Below are positions 1-13,800 of a stretch of 64,000 nucleotides of DNA, one piece after another. Origin of the DNA: Heliocidaris erythrogramma (Eukaryota; Echinodermata; Echinoidea; Camarodonta; Echinometridae); NCBI GenBank assembly GCA_025617745.1, contig CM046856.1, positions 39,244,888 through 39,308,887 of the forward strand, read 5' to 3'. Both the position numbers and the translations under genes were made by a program. Each line of letters opens with the position of its first letter. Position 1 is the first letter of the stretch. The notes below the pieces were generated by a model that ran no database searches, was not told where the DNA came from, and saw nothing but the letters and a program-made list of their open reading frames with translations.

Positions 1-1374
1 AACCATTAATTTTATGCATAAATTAGCATAATTAATTAGTTGTGACATTTTTCGGAGAAATTGACTATACAGTTTTGTAGATTACGTGGTCGGCGACGTG
101 TGTGCCGATTTTCGTTGCGAATGCGCGGTGGACGGCCGAGATCTTAGGGGGGGGCGGAATCAGCCCCCCCCCCAGCTCTGAGATGGTTCTAAATAACCTG
201 GCTCTATTAGGGTTAAAGAAATATAAATTTCTGTAAACATAAAGATACAGGAATAAGAACAGGATATGGCTGGAAAAACGGGGGGAGGGTAGAATTATTC
301 AAGATGATTGTTGTATGGGAGGCATATGAAATGAAATGGCGTAAGCATTCAGAACACAGTAAGGCACAGTATGTTGAAATTAATTGGTAAGATTGATTTT
401 GTGAGAGAATCCATGATTTTGTTACAGATTACAAGTATTACGCTTGGTGCCCCATAGTCAAATGATACTTTGTAACCTGCCTGAAACTGCTTGAACTGTA
501 ACAGTCGGGTAATCCATGAGAAGTCTGTTTCCATTTCCTATTTTTGAATATTATTTGATTGTATTCATACCAGTCGCGGATCTACACTGCAATTAACTGC
601 CCGAAAGCTTTCGCTCATTCCTGCCTAATTTGCATAAAATAAACAATTTGTTTACGTAAAACCGCTACCGAAGAGTCTCAGCTAAATTAGTATCACTCGT
701 AGTCAAATCAATTTTTAATTTGTGAAAACTTAGAGAAATGAGGAGCCATATATTTTTTTTTTAAAGTCTGAAAATGTAGCATTATTTTTCACATTTGCTG
801 TCATTGCGCAAGATCAAAACTTTCACATATGAAAAATCAAAGTATATTGAGGGGATCCTCGAAATATCTTTTCATAATCATCCGTCGAACGGTTATGTCG
901 GGGAAAAAATCGAAGGCAATGCATTCCATTAACCCTCTACCGTTCTTTGCGTGTAGTCCCACGTACATGTATATAGCGGTGCATGCAGGATGGTTTCAAC
1001 TCGAGCGTACGCTAAACAGGGGTATTGTCAGTGATTGTTACCGACAAATTTGCTCTCAGCCAATCAGATTGCAAGGATTTCAGTATTTTTCATGTTAAGT
1101 CTTCGATTTTTGATGGCACTTTTACACAAAACTACTAACTGCGCAAACTTGAATCTGCCCATGGAGTGAGACTGGAGTTTAAAGTTTAGCAATATGTTAT
1201 TTGTTTGCATATTCATTTTCGTCCTAGACTTGTGTCGAGGAAAAAAACAAAACCTCTTTTCTTGGCCCTCTGAAACAGAAAAATACTCGTATCTCAAAAA
1301 TACTCGACGGTTTTCAGTGAAAATTGATATGAAGCATAATATCATCATTTCCATCTACTCTGGAATTTTCATGA
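1..1374. other. Upstream sequence, probably WDR48 intron
   Basis: I see no convincing exon here. The short open frames lack codon bias and family resemblance. The earlier WD40 blades of WDR48 must lie further upstream, so this stretch is most likely intronic. A G-tract and a C-tract face each other at about 147-172 with a short spacer and could fold back. Confidence 0.5.
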
Positions 1375-2175
1375 TATTTAAAGGGGAATAAAAGGCAACA
1401 AACATTAGCCTATAATCATGTAGATAATTGTCAGCCTATTACAAACATCTTGAAATTACTCCTATTTGATTATTTAAGAAGGAGAACAGTGTCTCCAAAA
1501 GTTGCAGTTTCCTTGCTTGACATTATCCCATGGGAGCTGCCATTTTCTTTACAAAGTAATGTCAGAGCAGTTCTATTTGTGAGATACCCACTGACCTATA
1601 CACTAGCTACCGTGACACTCATGATCAGCTGTGGAATGCATGACAGTGGATTTTATCATAATAAACCATTTTTGTAGTAATGTACATTCAAATGAAGATA
1701 CTTTTATCCTGTCATATAACCTATTTGTGTCAAGATATTTGGTTCAGCTGTTTCTTTTGTTAAGCAGGATTTGGCATGCACTTGTAAGTTGCATGGTCAG
1801 ACAAAGGTTTGTCAATTCTTCAAAGAAGTGACAAAGACCTACAACTGCTCTTAGATATCACCTGTGCGAGACAATGGGGGTACCAAGATGGCTGCCATTT
1901 TGCATGGTTGGTTTTAGTTGTACAATAGCTATTCATTATGCAACATCTTATCCATTGTGTACAGGTAAATGGACACGTACCGCAATGACATCAGTTTTTT
2001 TCAAAATGGCAGCCCCCATGGGATATATCTAGCAAGAAATCTGCGAACTTTAGAGACTGTTCTCCCTACTCAGTAATCAAATCAGAGTATTTTCAAGTTA
2101 TTTTGAACAGGCTGACAATTTTCCATATGATTATCAGCTAATGTATGTTGAGTTTCATTCTCCTTGAAGGCCCAA
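1375..2175. repeat. TTAA-type inverted-repeat element
   Basis: Positions 1400-1552 and 2000-2160 are inverted copies of each other, about 80% identical by eye. Both arms contain the block around CCCATGGGAGCTGCCATTTT or its inverse, and a block around AATTGTCAGCCT. The outer left end reads TTTAAAGGGGAAT and the right end CATTCTCCTTGAAGG, which is compatible with a TTAA-targeting (piggyBac or Kolobok-like) non-autonomous element. No ORF of note is inside. It lies upstream of the first visible WDR48 exon. Confidence 0.7.
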
Positions 2176-2379
2176 ATTAGGGAGATACAAGAATGTGAAT
2201 TTTCGAGGATTTCTGCCCCTCGTTCAGCGGAGGGCCTCGATAGCCGTTAGGAATTCAATAGCTTTGACGACTTTACGAGGAGTTAATTGGGGTGTAGAGC
2301 CGCGCCTGATACAGTTATATGAATTTGGTTTGCAGGAGTGATTCTACACCTATTTTTCTCCCTTTCTCTCTAATCATAG

Positions 2380-5300
2380 AGCCTTTCAAGTAGAAACGGG
2401 AGGAATGTTGATGATTACGACAATGTGGGCATGGAATCTGAATGCCCTAAACCCAAGATGACCATCGAGGGCGGTTCGAGCATCCGACAGTACCACATAC
2501 TCAATGACAAGAGGCACATCTTAACGAAAGACACTGAAAACAGAGTAGCACTCTGGGATGTCTTGATGGTAAGTTTTGAGGTCATATCTTATTGTTTTCT
2601 TTCTGTTGCTCTGTCTCCTTCTTTCTCCATTTCACTTAACCAACTGGCTGCTGAATTCTCTCATTCCCTTCAATAGGTTTATGAGTTGATGAATTTTATT
2701 CAATCAATTAATTGCTCTACTTTCGTAAGTATCTTAACCTCCCTCTCAGTGAGTCTCTCTCTCTCTCTCTCTCTCTCCTGCTCACTTCCTGATTTTTATT
2801 TGTATATTATTTCTTTGCTTTATCAATAATCTTTTCTTAGTCTCTTATCCTTCCTCTCAGACTCCTGCCCCCTCTCCCTCTCTTCTTTTTTTAATAAAAC
2901 ATATGATTTTATTTATGTAATAGCACACTCTATAACGAAAATCATGTCAGTTCAATCACTCAGTTATGAATTATTACATCAAAGGTAAAATAAAAAGTAC
3001 CATGTTGTTGATAAAGTAAATATGGTATTAACTTCATGGCAGATTAATTGCCAAGCAACGGCCAAAAAAAAAACCCCAAAAAAAACCAACGATCCAACCA
3101 AACAGACAAAATGTAATCTTTTACATCTTTCTACAAACAAAGATTTTCCACAATCGGTTGGTGTGAAATTTTATAACAAAATGCACAATATAAACTTTGA
3201 AAGATGCATTACGTTTTGGTAACAAACGCTTTTATTTTTGTGTCATGTATAATATTATTCAAATCATCAAATTTTTCCTCTGCCCTATGTTGTCCAGTTC
3301 GTCCCCATTTTCATAACAAATTTATAAATTTGGAAGCATGACAAGAAATTCGAACCTGTATGATGTACTTATTATTTGACGTGTATATGAAAGTTGTGAT
3401 AAATGTTATGGGTACAAATAACCTTATAAGAATCCATTTCCTTTTTTAAAATTATTGCATTACAAGTACACAAAACCAGATTACTATACAACAGAATTGT
3501 ATGTTGCATTGGATGGCAATGAAGGTCGTGTTATTTTTAGTAAAATGTTGATAAATTGTCCAACACATACTTTTTTTATTTTCCATGTTTTATTTAGAAT
3601 TAACATAGAATTTTCACATTTTAATTTTTGTATAGCCAACTCTTTATAAGTCAGATATGGTTTATATTGTCATAGGGTAGTTTATGATGAGTGCCTTGTA
3701 TATAACAGAGGAATTTTGTTTCTTTATTATTTCTTTATTTATTTATTTATTTATTAGGTGATCTGTCGTAGATCGACAGATCACCTCTTAATTTCGTCAA
3801 GATTTTTCTTCTTTATTTATTTATTTATTTATTTTTATTTTTCGCCCATTTTCTTGTTACCATGATTCCTCAAAAATTTCATTCTCAATTTTCTTCAAAT
3901 TTTCGTCACTTATCAGACTTGTTAATGTCAAGATGTGGCATCTCATTCAAGGTCATCAGTTTATCATGACGTCATCCAGGCGCCATTTTGTAAAATCACA
4001 TTATCAATCATATCAACATAACTGATCATTAAAAATCAAAAATATTAAATACACATAAACTTCAGGTCAAGGGTCAACATAAAATGTCATCAAAATCCGC
4101 GCACGCATCATGACGCGCACGTACGCGCGCGTCAAAATTTAAAAATGCTCAAAATCAAGAAAGGTCTCAATTGGAGTACGTTTCAGGTCATTTTAAGCAT
4201 TTCAAAAATTTCCGCGCGCGCGTTATGCGTGCGCGCAAGTCGTAAATAACGTTAAAACGCTGTTTTTTCGATTGATTTGCAATCCTGATACTTTTCTTCA
4301 TCATTTCCATCAACTTGGAATCAATTTCAATCAATAATAAGGTTGTACGGGCGAGTCAAAGTTCAAAATCCGTGCGCGCGTCTATGGCGAAAATAACGTA
4401 AAAACGTGCAAAAACATGCCTCTACAAAATTCACTCTAGCTCTTTAAATAGTCCGTTGACCCCCAATTTTTTTTTCATCATCAGGTAGAGTATGAATCAT
4501 AGATTTCATTTCATGCGTCATTTGACCCTTATAAACATTATGACGTCATCAAAATGGCGCCAGAAGTCAAAATTTCCATTTTTCATGTTTTGACGTTATC
4601 ACATTTATGCAAATTTGGATCTAGATTCTTAATTATTGGTCGTTTTTCGCCCAGATTTTGATATGTTATAGCTGAGACAATTCTCTACAAGATTAGTCAC
4701 CACCATTTTTCATTTAGATGACGTCATCACAGCGAAATTTTCAATTAAAAACGACATGTCAGAATTTCCCTAATTTGCGTGTTATGTCAATGGAAGATGA
4801 TTTTTTTTCGAATCATGAATCTACATGACATCGTTCTCTGAGCAGTATCTCAGTTATTTTTGGTCTATTTCCTTCCAGATTTTAATATGTAGTAGCCTGA
4901 TAAATACTCTTTCTATGAGGGTTCGGTTTTTTCAATCTGATGCCGGGATCATTGTCAATTTTAAACTACAATATGTGATTTGAGAATCCCGTTTTTCGTG
5001 TACGTGTTATCTCTATGGGAAATGTTTTGGTCTATTGGTCAAAGCACTTGACTCCCATTCCGGTGACCCAGGTTCGATCCCCGGTGGCTCCATAAATTTT
5101 TTTTTTTTTTGCTTCTTTTTGCCTGTCATTTTACCATCCTCTTCGACTATTATAACATAAACAATCACAAACCATGCAATAAACTGCCTTATTTTCCGTG
5201 TTACGTCTATTAGAAGGTAGTGTGCAGTAGTTTGTGTACAACCCTATGGAAATTGTGATTCCTTGTCGTGTATTAGAGCTATGGCTTTATCTCCCAGTAT

Positions 5301-8300
5301 CCTGCAATATCAAATAATTCTATTTGATATCACAATTTCTCAAAATTGGCTTAGTCAATTATCTTCAAATTTTTGTCAGTCATCAGTCCTAATAAGATCA
5401 AGTTCCCGCATCTTTTTCAAGGTCATCAGATTATTGTGACGTCATCCAGCCGCCATTTTGTAAACATCAACTTATGTTCGTATCTTCTTCACGAAATGTC
5501 ATCTCTCTTTCATATTTGGCATGGCTAAGGTCAATGTCATTTCTGTCATGGTCATCACCATTATCATTATCATCATCATGATTATCATCAACATCATTAT
5601 CATCATCACTGTGATGATATTCATGATGAAGATGATGCTTATCATAATCATCACCATTATCATCATCAGAATAATCATTATCAGCATAATCATCACCACC
5701 ATTGTCGTCATTATCATCATCATTGTCATCATCATCATCGTCATCACCGTCATCACCATTGTGACGTCATCCAGGCGCCATTTTGTAAAAATCAACTAAT
5801 GATTGTTTCTTCTTCACGAAATGTCATCTCTCTTTCATATTTGGCATTTCGCGTCCGTGTGCGCGTTATGCGCGCGCGCAGCGCGTACATAACGTAAAAA
5901 CACCTTTTTTCCGCATGATGTGTCTTCCTGACACTGTTCTTAACAATTTCCAACTATTTACAGTCATTCTCGACCTTCCATAATGCCACACGCGTGCGTC
6001 AAAGTTTCAAATTTGTGCGCGCGTCAATGGACATTCTAATGTAAAAATTGATAAAAACATGCCTATCTAGAATCCGCCATAGCTCGTCAGAATGCGAGGA
6101 AACCCCCCAATTTCTTTACACAATCTGAAAGCCTGGGAGTTGTAGATCTGAATTCATGCAGAATTTTTGCCGATCGCATGGTCTGACGTCATCATATTTG
6201 CATATGAACTCAAAAAAAATGATTTTGAAAAAATGACATCATTTTTGTATTCATTTGATAATATTTCAGTAATAAGTGGTCGATTTTCTTCCAAATTTTG
6301 ATATGTTATAGCTGAGACAATTCTCTACAAGATCAGTTACCACGGTTTTTCATTTTGATGACGTCATCACAGTGAAATTTTCAATTAAAAACGACATGTC
6401 AGAATTTTCCCTATTTACGTGTTATGTCTATGGAAGATGATTTTTTTTCGAATGATGAATCTACATGACATCGTTCTCTGAGCAGTATCTCAGTTATTCT
6501 TGGTCTATTTCCTTCCAGATTTTAATATGTTGTAGCTGAGACTATAAGCTTTTACAAGTGTGGTCTCCAATTTTTGATCAGATGTCGGGATCATGCCCAA
6601 TTTTAAGTACTAAATGTGATTTGAGAATCCTGTTTTTCGTGTACGTGTTATCTCTATGGGAAATGTTTTGGTATATTGGTCAAAGCACTTGCCTCCCATG
6701 CAGGTGACCCAGGTTCGATCCCCGGTGGGTCCATAATTTTTTATTTTTTTTTTGCTTGTTTTTGCTTGTCATTTTACCGTCCTCTTCGACTATTATAACA
6801 TAAACAATCACAAATCATGTAATAAACTGCCTTATTTTCCATGTTATGTCTATTAGAAAGTAATGTGCAGTAGTTTGTGTACAACCCTATGGAAATTTTG
6901 ATTCCCTGTCGTGTATTAGAGCTATGGGGTTTATCTCCCAAGTATCCTGCAATATCAAATCGTCCTATTTGATATCACAATTTCTCAAAATTGGCTTAGT
7001 CAATTATCTTCAAATTTTTGTCAGTCATCAGTCCTAATAAGGTCAAGTTCCCGCACCTTTTTCAAGGTCATCAGATTATTGTGACGTCATCCAGGCGCCA
7101 TTTTGTAAAAATCAACTAATGATTGTATCTTCTTCACGAAATGTCATCTCTCTTTCATATTTGGCATGGCTAAGGTCAATGTCATTTCAGTCATTGTCAT
7201 CATGATTATCATCATGATTATCATCAACATCATTATCATCATCACTGTGATGATATTCATGATGATGATGATTATCATCAACATCATTATTATCATCACT
7301 GTCATGATATTCATGATGATGATTATTATCATCAACATCATTATCATCATCACTGTCATGATAATATAATGATCATCATCATGATTATCATCAACATCAC
7401 TATCATTACTGTCATGATGATATTCATAGTGATGATGATGATGATTATCATCATTATTATCATCACTGTCATGATGATATTCATGATGATGATTATCATC
7501 AACATCATTATCATCATCACTGTCATGATGATATAATGATGATCATCAACATCATTATCATTACTGTCATGATGATATTCATAATAATGATGATGATGAT
7601 TATCATCATTATCATCATTATCATCATCACTGTCATGATATCCACCAATCATCCAAAATTCATTTTCACACACTTTATGCCCCATTGAAACAAAGGGGGC
7701 GCTATTTCACTAAGGTAGGTAGTAGAGCCTACGAATTGAAAATGCTAGGAAAAGGCTGAAATCATAAAAATCGTGAATAGATTCATTATAATTAATCTCA
7801 TCGTGATATCAACCTCATCCTTCACATTATCATTTTGTCATTCGTCTTCGTCAAAATTATTAAGATCAAAAGACAGATCACCTAATTCGTCTCAGAGACG
7901 AATTAAATGTCTAGTTAAGTTTGTTTTCTTCCATGGTCTCTCTCACCCTCTTGTTTCTAAAAGATATTGTGATGTGTGGATGGTACACATAATTGACAAA
8001 GACTAGTCATGCTTTTCTGATGATTTGCTACATGTATGTAACACTCCATTTCCCCTTTGCTTGTCATTGTATTCTTAGGCCAAGAAAGTTGAAGATCTGG
8101 GCCATGCAGACTTTGAAGTGGAGATAAAGAACAGATTCCAGATGATTTATGTTCCCAACTGGTTTGCAGTGGACCTGAAGATAGGGGTAAGTAACACAAA
8201 AATGGATCATACAATTGTATGTCATACCCATATCAGTGCTTTTGTCAGATTTATTGGGGGAAAGATATAAGGCTTCCAAAGTCACAAAAACCTCATTTAA

Positions 8301-10826
8301 AAAAAAAAAAACCACCGTTTCAATGGTGGGTGAGACACTAAACATCTATTGCACCTGTTCCTAAATTACTTAGAATTTTATATGTTCAGTACTGCAGACA
8401 CATCATAGAGCATACTATTTTTGAAGATTTTATGACAACCTTCATTTATGAAACCTCTTTAATGCTACCCACTAAATCTTTATTCACTGTAAACCATCAC
8501 AGTTATCTTTTATCAACTGTTGAGAGCAAGAAGGGCGTTAAATCTGTGTTATGGTATATGAGACAACTCCCTTCTAGCCATCAGAAGACGATATGAAACA
8601 TAATCAAATGATGGGGCAGTCTAGAGATTCAAATTACATCAAATAAAGAGTTAAAGGGCTACGAGTCGAGTTTGTAATCACGCAATTTTGTTTGTTTTTC
8701 TGCTCTAACTTACAGATGTTATGCATACATTTGGAGGAATCCGACTGTTTTGCTGCATGGGTCTCATCGAAGGATAGTGGGCTAGGACCTGCGGATGCGC
8801 CTGATATTAAAGGTAAACAACAGGTTGTTGACAGTTTGAAAGTATAATCGTGTTTGTAAACAAAGTCAAACTGAACCGAATTAAAGGGACCTGCTTTTGG
8901 CACTCTGAAAAAAATAACTCTTTGATCCATGGTTGTGAATTAGCATCAATCTGATAGGCCTTAGAAATTTATTGAGGGTATAAAAATGCACAAAGGTGGA
9001 GTTTACGAATTCAGATTTGATGCATAGTTTTTAACCAGACATGTGCTCAGGTGACAATTTTGACTATGTGTATTTTCGTCGAAGATATTAGGTAATGGGT
9101 AGTGTTGCAATTAGGTTTAAGGTAAGGATTATGGTTAGGGTTGGGGTTAGGTTTTGTGTTTTGTCCAGGGCTAAAGTTAGGAATTTGGTAGCGCAGAGTT
9201 GCTGTTGCTAGAGCATGTGTTATAGAAATGCATATAATTCCTGCTTATGTTTTATTTTGTATTGTATGTTTGTTATGTTGAGAAAGTGATTTCAAGAAGA
9301 TAATTCTTTTACTGCTCATGGTATCTTTTATTGGATTCGCCTAGAAATTATCAAAAATTTGCATCCATTCCTCTTCCTTTGTATATAGTGAACTATGGAG
9401 GACTTGTTCTACAGGCCTTACTGGAACACTGGCCAAGGACACATGCATATGATCCAGATAGCATCAACGGGCATGGTAAGAGCTGTATTCAACTTTTCAT
9501 AAAAATTTCATAAAAATTGTATGAGTAAAGAGGGGAATATCCTTGTAGGCACTCGGTTTCAATGGTTTTTAATAATTATGTGGGGCATATTTCTCATTCT
9601 AACCCATCGTTACAGTGATCTCAGTGAAATTGACGTAATAACCTTCCTGAAAACGTCCTTGGATAGATTTTTATTGTCTTACTGCCGATATCCATTACAG
9701 GATTGTGTTCACATAGAGATGCACTCCCTTTCCGTAAGAAATTCTTGCTTAGAACATGCAAATATACTAAACATGTAATCTATATGAGGAAGATCAATGT
9801 AGCACCAAACTCGAAATTTAGTAGTCATTTAAACACTAATTTCATTTGGGAAAAGGAAGCTCCTTTACCCAAGGTCACAGAATTTATGATTTTTTTTTTC
9901 TTCACAGATGCTGATTAAAACTGTGACAGTAATAGATATCATTAAGTATCTAAAGTTCTGACCTATAGTTTTCCAAAGCATAAGACCAGGCACAAATAGT
10001 ATTTCTTATTCTTCTGGCTATTATAATGTATATTTGTTCAACATGTTATTGGGACCTTGAAATTGATGATATGAAATTAGAGAAAGAATGTACAATCATG
10101 TAATGCATTTTATGTGAATGAGCTTTTAAATGTAAATGTGCAATATTAAAAATGCAAACAATTAAAAAATACATTTTTCTTGTTGATACAGTAAATGGCA
10201 TCGACACCAGCACAGACGACATCAACCTGACTGTAAACTCTTCGTCGCCGACCTCCCCCCACCCTCCGCACACTGTCATCAACAAGGGGAACAGTTACTT
10301 TAGCGTCCCTCCCCACACACCCGTCATCTTCAGCGAGGTCGGAGGTCGCACCCTCTTCCGATTTCTGTGCAGAGATGCCAGTGGAGACTCGGAGAGGATG
10401 CTACTGAACGAGAACGTACCTCAGTGGGTTGTCTCTGTCACTGTCGAGGTAGGCCTTTCTCTCCCTATAGCCCTTTGAGTTTGATTATACTTGCAGTCAG
10501 AGTTCTCAGTTTCACTTTATTGCACATCATCAGTACACTTTAATAGCTTTCAAAGAGTAAGCTTCATGTATGATGTTTTTAAACAATCATTGCCATCTCG
10601 TAACTTTTTCTTGTTTAAAAAGACTTGTGAATGCTAAATGAAAAATTGGGCATTACATATTCATGCAACCTACAAATTAGAGATAAATATTGATAAAAAT
10701 TAACTTCTATTTATAATTTTCATGAATAATATCCCAAGAATTACAGGCAGCATCAATGAAGTACATTTCCATGTAACTCTTTGCAGAATATTTTGGATTT
10801 CCATGACATTTGTCCTATTATTATTA

Positions 10827-10863
<37 letters not shown>

Positions 10864-13800
10864 GGCAGCATAATCAACCAAAGTTCAACAAGATTTCATT
10901 CTTTCTGCAACCTCACAACCCATCTGGAAATAGAACTTTGAAAAAGTAAGTTGAGTACATGTATTAAGAAACCTGAAAGACAGAAACAAAAGAGTAAACA
11001 GAAAAATGTGATGCACTGATTAGCTGCAATTTTTCTTTAGTGTTATTATGCATCAAGTTCATATCAACTAGACATGCAGGGCTTCTCACCAATTTTTTAT
11101 TTTCCTGCACCAGATCCCTGTTTACACTTTAACATATTGTAGTCTGGAGTAAAGTCTACTCAAGCCATTTGTACATGTCTGTTCAAATTCATATTTCGTT
11201 GTATGCAATTGTTTGTTCTTATTTTGCTACAAAAAGAAAAGAAAACCCTAATGCAAATCTCAGTAGGTAAAAAGATTTACATATATCTACCGATTAACAT
11301 CTATGTTATACATTTATTATTCCTTCATTAACAGGGACAGACTTTCTGCCAGTGACATGCTACAAGCCAGGAAGGTCTTAGAGCATGTCTATGAGAAGGT
11401 GATGGGGGCATACACGTCGTCCTCATCGCCGTCAGCGGGGGCAGCAAATGGATACGGAACGGGAGAGGGAGCTGACAGGGACTCCGAACTTAGCAGTATC
11501 TCAGAGGAGAAAGTAGAGCTATTATGTCAGGACCAAGTAAGCATCAATGCACATTCTTTATACCCTTTTCTTATTTGCAAAATTTTGCTCAACTCTGTAG
11601 TTTTAGTGGGGCTTAGGCTTTAACGAATAGTATGGGATTAAGCTGATTTATTTTTCACACTCAGTTTTACCAAAATAGGGTAGGCAGAACAATAGTACAG
11701 GATTATTCGGCCCTTTAATAGGGTTAGTACATTTTGGAGAGGCCAGGCAAAAAAAACGTGCTAAGCATTCAAGTATGATCAGTATCAGAATAGCCCGGGC
11801 CGAATGATCGCAGTGAAGGCCAATGCCGAATAAATATTCATGAGCTACATGTACATGCATCTAAATAGTCTGGGGGTGTGTTACTTAGCTTGAATTTTCT
11901 TAGGTAAGGCAAAAAGTACATGACTAAAATTCAAGTGAGGTAGGCAAAAATAATAGAGACTGGGGTTACAGATAATGTTGGTAAAAAAAATTGTTAAAAA
12001 GACATAAGCCTCATTCTGACATGACGCTGTAGACCACATTAAAAAAACCCATTTCAGCAAAATATATGTTTTTAGCTCACCTGAGCCTAAGGCTCGAGTG
12101 AGCTATTGCGATGGAAATTTGTCCGTCGTGCGTCGTGCGTCGTCCGTTAACTTTTTACATTTTCATCTTCTTCTCCAAAACCCATGATCGGAATTCAACC
12201 AAACTTGGTAGGAATCATCCTTAGGGGTAGGGGACCCAAAGTTGCTAAAATGGTACATGTGGGCCCCAGGGGGAGGGCCCCCAATTGTAAAAGCTATGTA
12301 AATTTCAAACATCTTCTTCTCCAGAACCAGGCATAGCTCAGACTTGGTATTGTGTATGGAGATACGTCTATAGATGAAGAATGAATGTTGTTCATGAAAT
12401 TTCTCTGAGTGGCCCTATAGGGGCTCTGTGGGGGTAACATACTGGAGGGGGGGGGGGGGGGGGGCGCTGCCAGGCAAAATGTACATTCTGATCTTCTTCT
12501 CCAAAACACATTATCGGAATTCAACCAAACTTGGTAGGAATCATCCTTAGGGGTAGGGGACCCAAAGTTGCTAAAATGGTACATGTGGCCCCCAGGGGGG
12601 CCCAGGGGGAAGGCCCCCAATTGTAAAAGCTATGTAAATTTCAAACATCTTCTTCTCCAGAACCAGGCATAGCTCAGACTTGGTATTGTGTATGGAGATA
12701 CCTCTATAGATGAAGAATGAATGTTGTTCATGAAATTTCTCTGAGTGGCCCTATAGGGGCCCTGTGGGGGTAACATACTGGAGGGGGGGGCGCTGCCAGG
12801 CAAAATGTACATTCTGATCTTCTTCTCCAAAACACATGATCGGAATTCAACCAAACTTGGTAGGAATCATCCTTAGGGGTAGGGGACCCAAAGTTGCTAA
12901 AATGGTACATGTGGCCCCCAGAGGGGCCCAGGGGGAAGGCCCCCAATTGTAAAAGCTATGTAAATTTCAAACATCTTCTTCTCCAGAACCAGGCATAGCT
13001 CAGACTTGGTATTGTGTATGGAGATACGTCTATAGATGAAGAATGAATGTTGTTCATGAAATTTCTCTGAGTGGCCCTATAGGGGCTCTGTGGGGGTAAC
13101 ATACTGGAGGGGGGGGGGGGGGGCGCTGCCAGGCAAAATGTACATTCTGATCTTCTTCTCCAAAACACATTATCGGAATTCAACCAAACTTGGTAGGAAT
13201 CATCCTTAGGGGTAGGGGACCCAAAGTTGCTAAAATGGTACATGTGGCCCCCAGGGGGGCCCAGGGGGAAGGCCCCCAATTGTAAAAGCTATGTAAATTT
13301 CAAACATCTTCTTCTCCAGAACCAGGCATAGCTCAGACTTGGTATTGTGTATGGAGATACCTCTATAGATGAAGAATGAATGTTGTTCATGAAATTTCTC
13401 TGAGTGGCCCTATAGGGGCCCTGTGGGGGTAACATACTGGAGGGGGGGGGGCGCTGCCAGGCAAAATGTACATTCTGATCTTCTTCTCCAAAACACATGA
13501 TCGGAATTCAACCAAACTTGGTAGGAATCATCCTTAGGGGTAGGGGACCCAAAGTTGCTAAAATGGTACATGTGGCCCCCAGGGGGGCCCAGGGGGAGGG
13601 CCCCCAATTGTAAAAGCTATGTAAATTTCAAACATCTTCTTCTCCAGAACCAGGCATAGCTCAGACTTGGTATTGAAGAATGAATGCTGTTCATGAAATT
13701 TCTCTGAGTGGCCCTATAGGGGCCCTGTGGGGGTAACATACTGGAGGGGGGGGGGGGCGCTGCCAGGCAAAATGTACATTGTGATCTTCTCAAAAACACA

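Larger units (their letters stand above)
3756..7904. repeat. Composite intronic repeat with ~1.64 kb tandem duplication
   Basis: In the 5.5 kb WDR48 intron, copy 1 (about 3960-5580) and copy 2 (about 5760-7220) run parallel at an offset near 1640 bp. Shared landmarks include GCTGAGACAATTCTCTAC (4671 and 6311), TGACGTCATCACAG, the tRNA-like unit, and the GTGACGTCATCCAG-CGCCATTTTGTAAA block (3966, 5438, 5761, 7081). The left edge has a palindrome at 3756-3786 (AGGTGATCTGTCG with its inverse around TAGAT). The right edge repeats GACAGATCACCT and is followed by a 21-nt palindrome at 7884-7904. CpG-rich GCGCGC strings (4090-4390, 5850-6030) stand out from the AT-rich surroundings. No coding frame is present. 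Confidence 0.75.

Noticed and set aside
5499-5799. Isoleucine/methionine-rich ORFs on both strands
   Set aside because: They are translations of an ATC/GAT microsatellite.
5530-7640. CRISPR-like regular repeats
   Set aside because: The repetition is trinucleotide slippage and duplication in an animal intron, without repeat/spacer structure.
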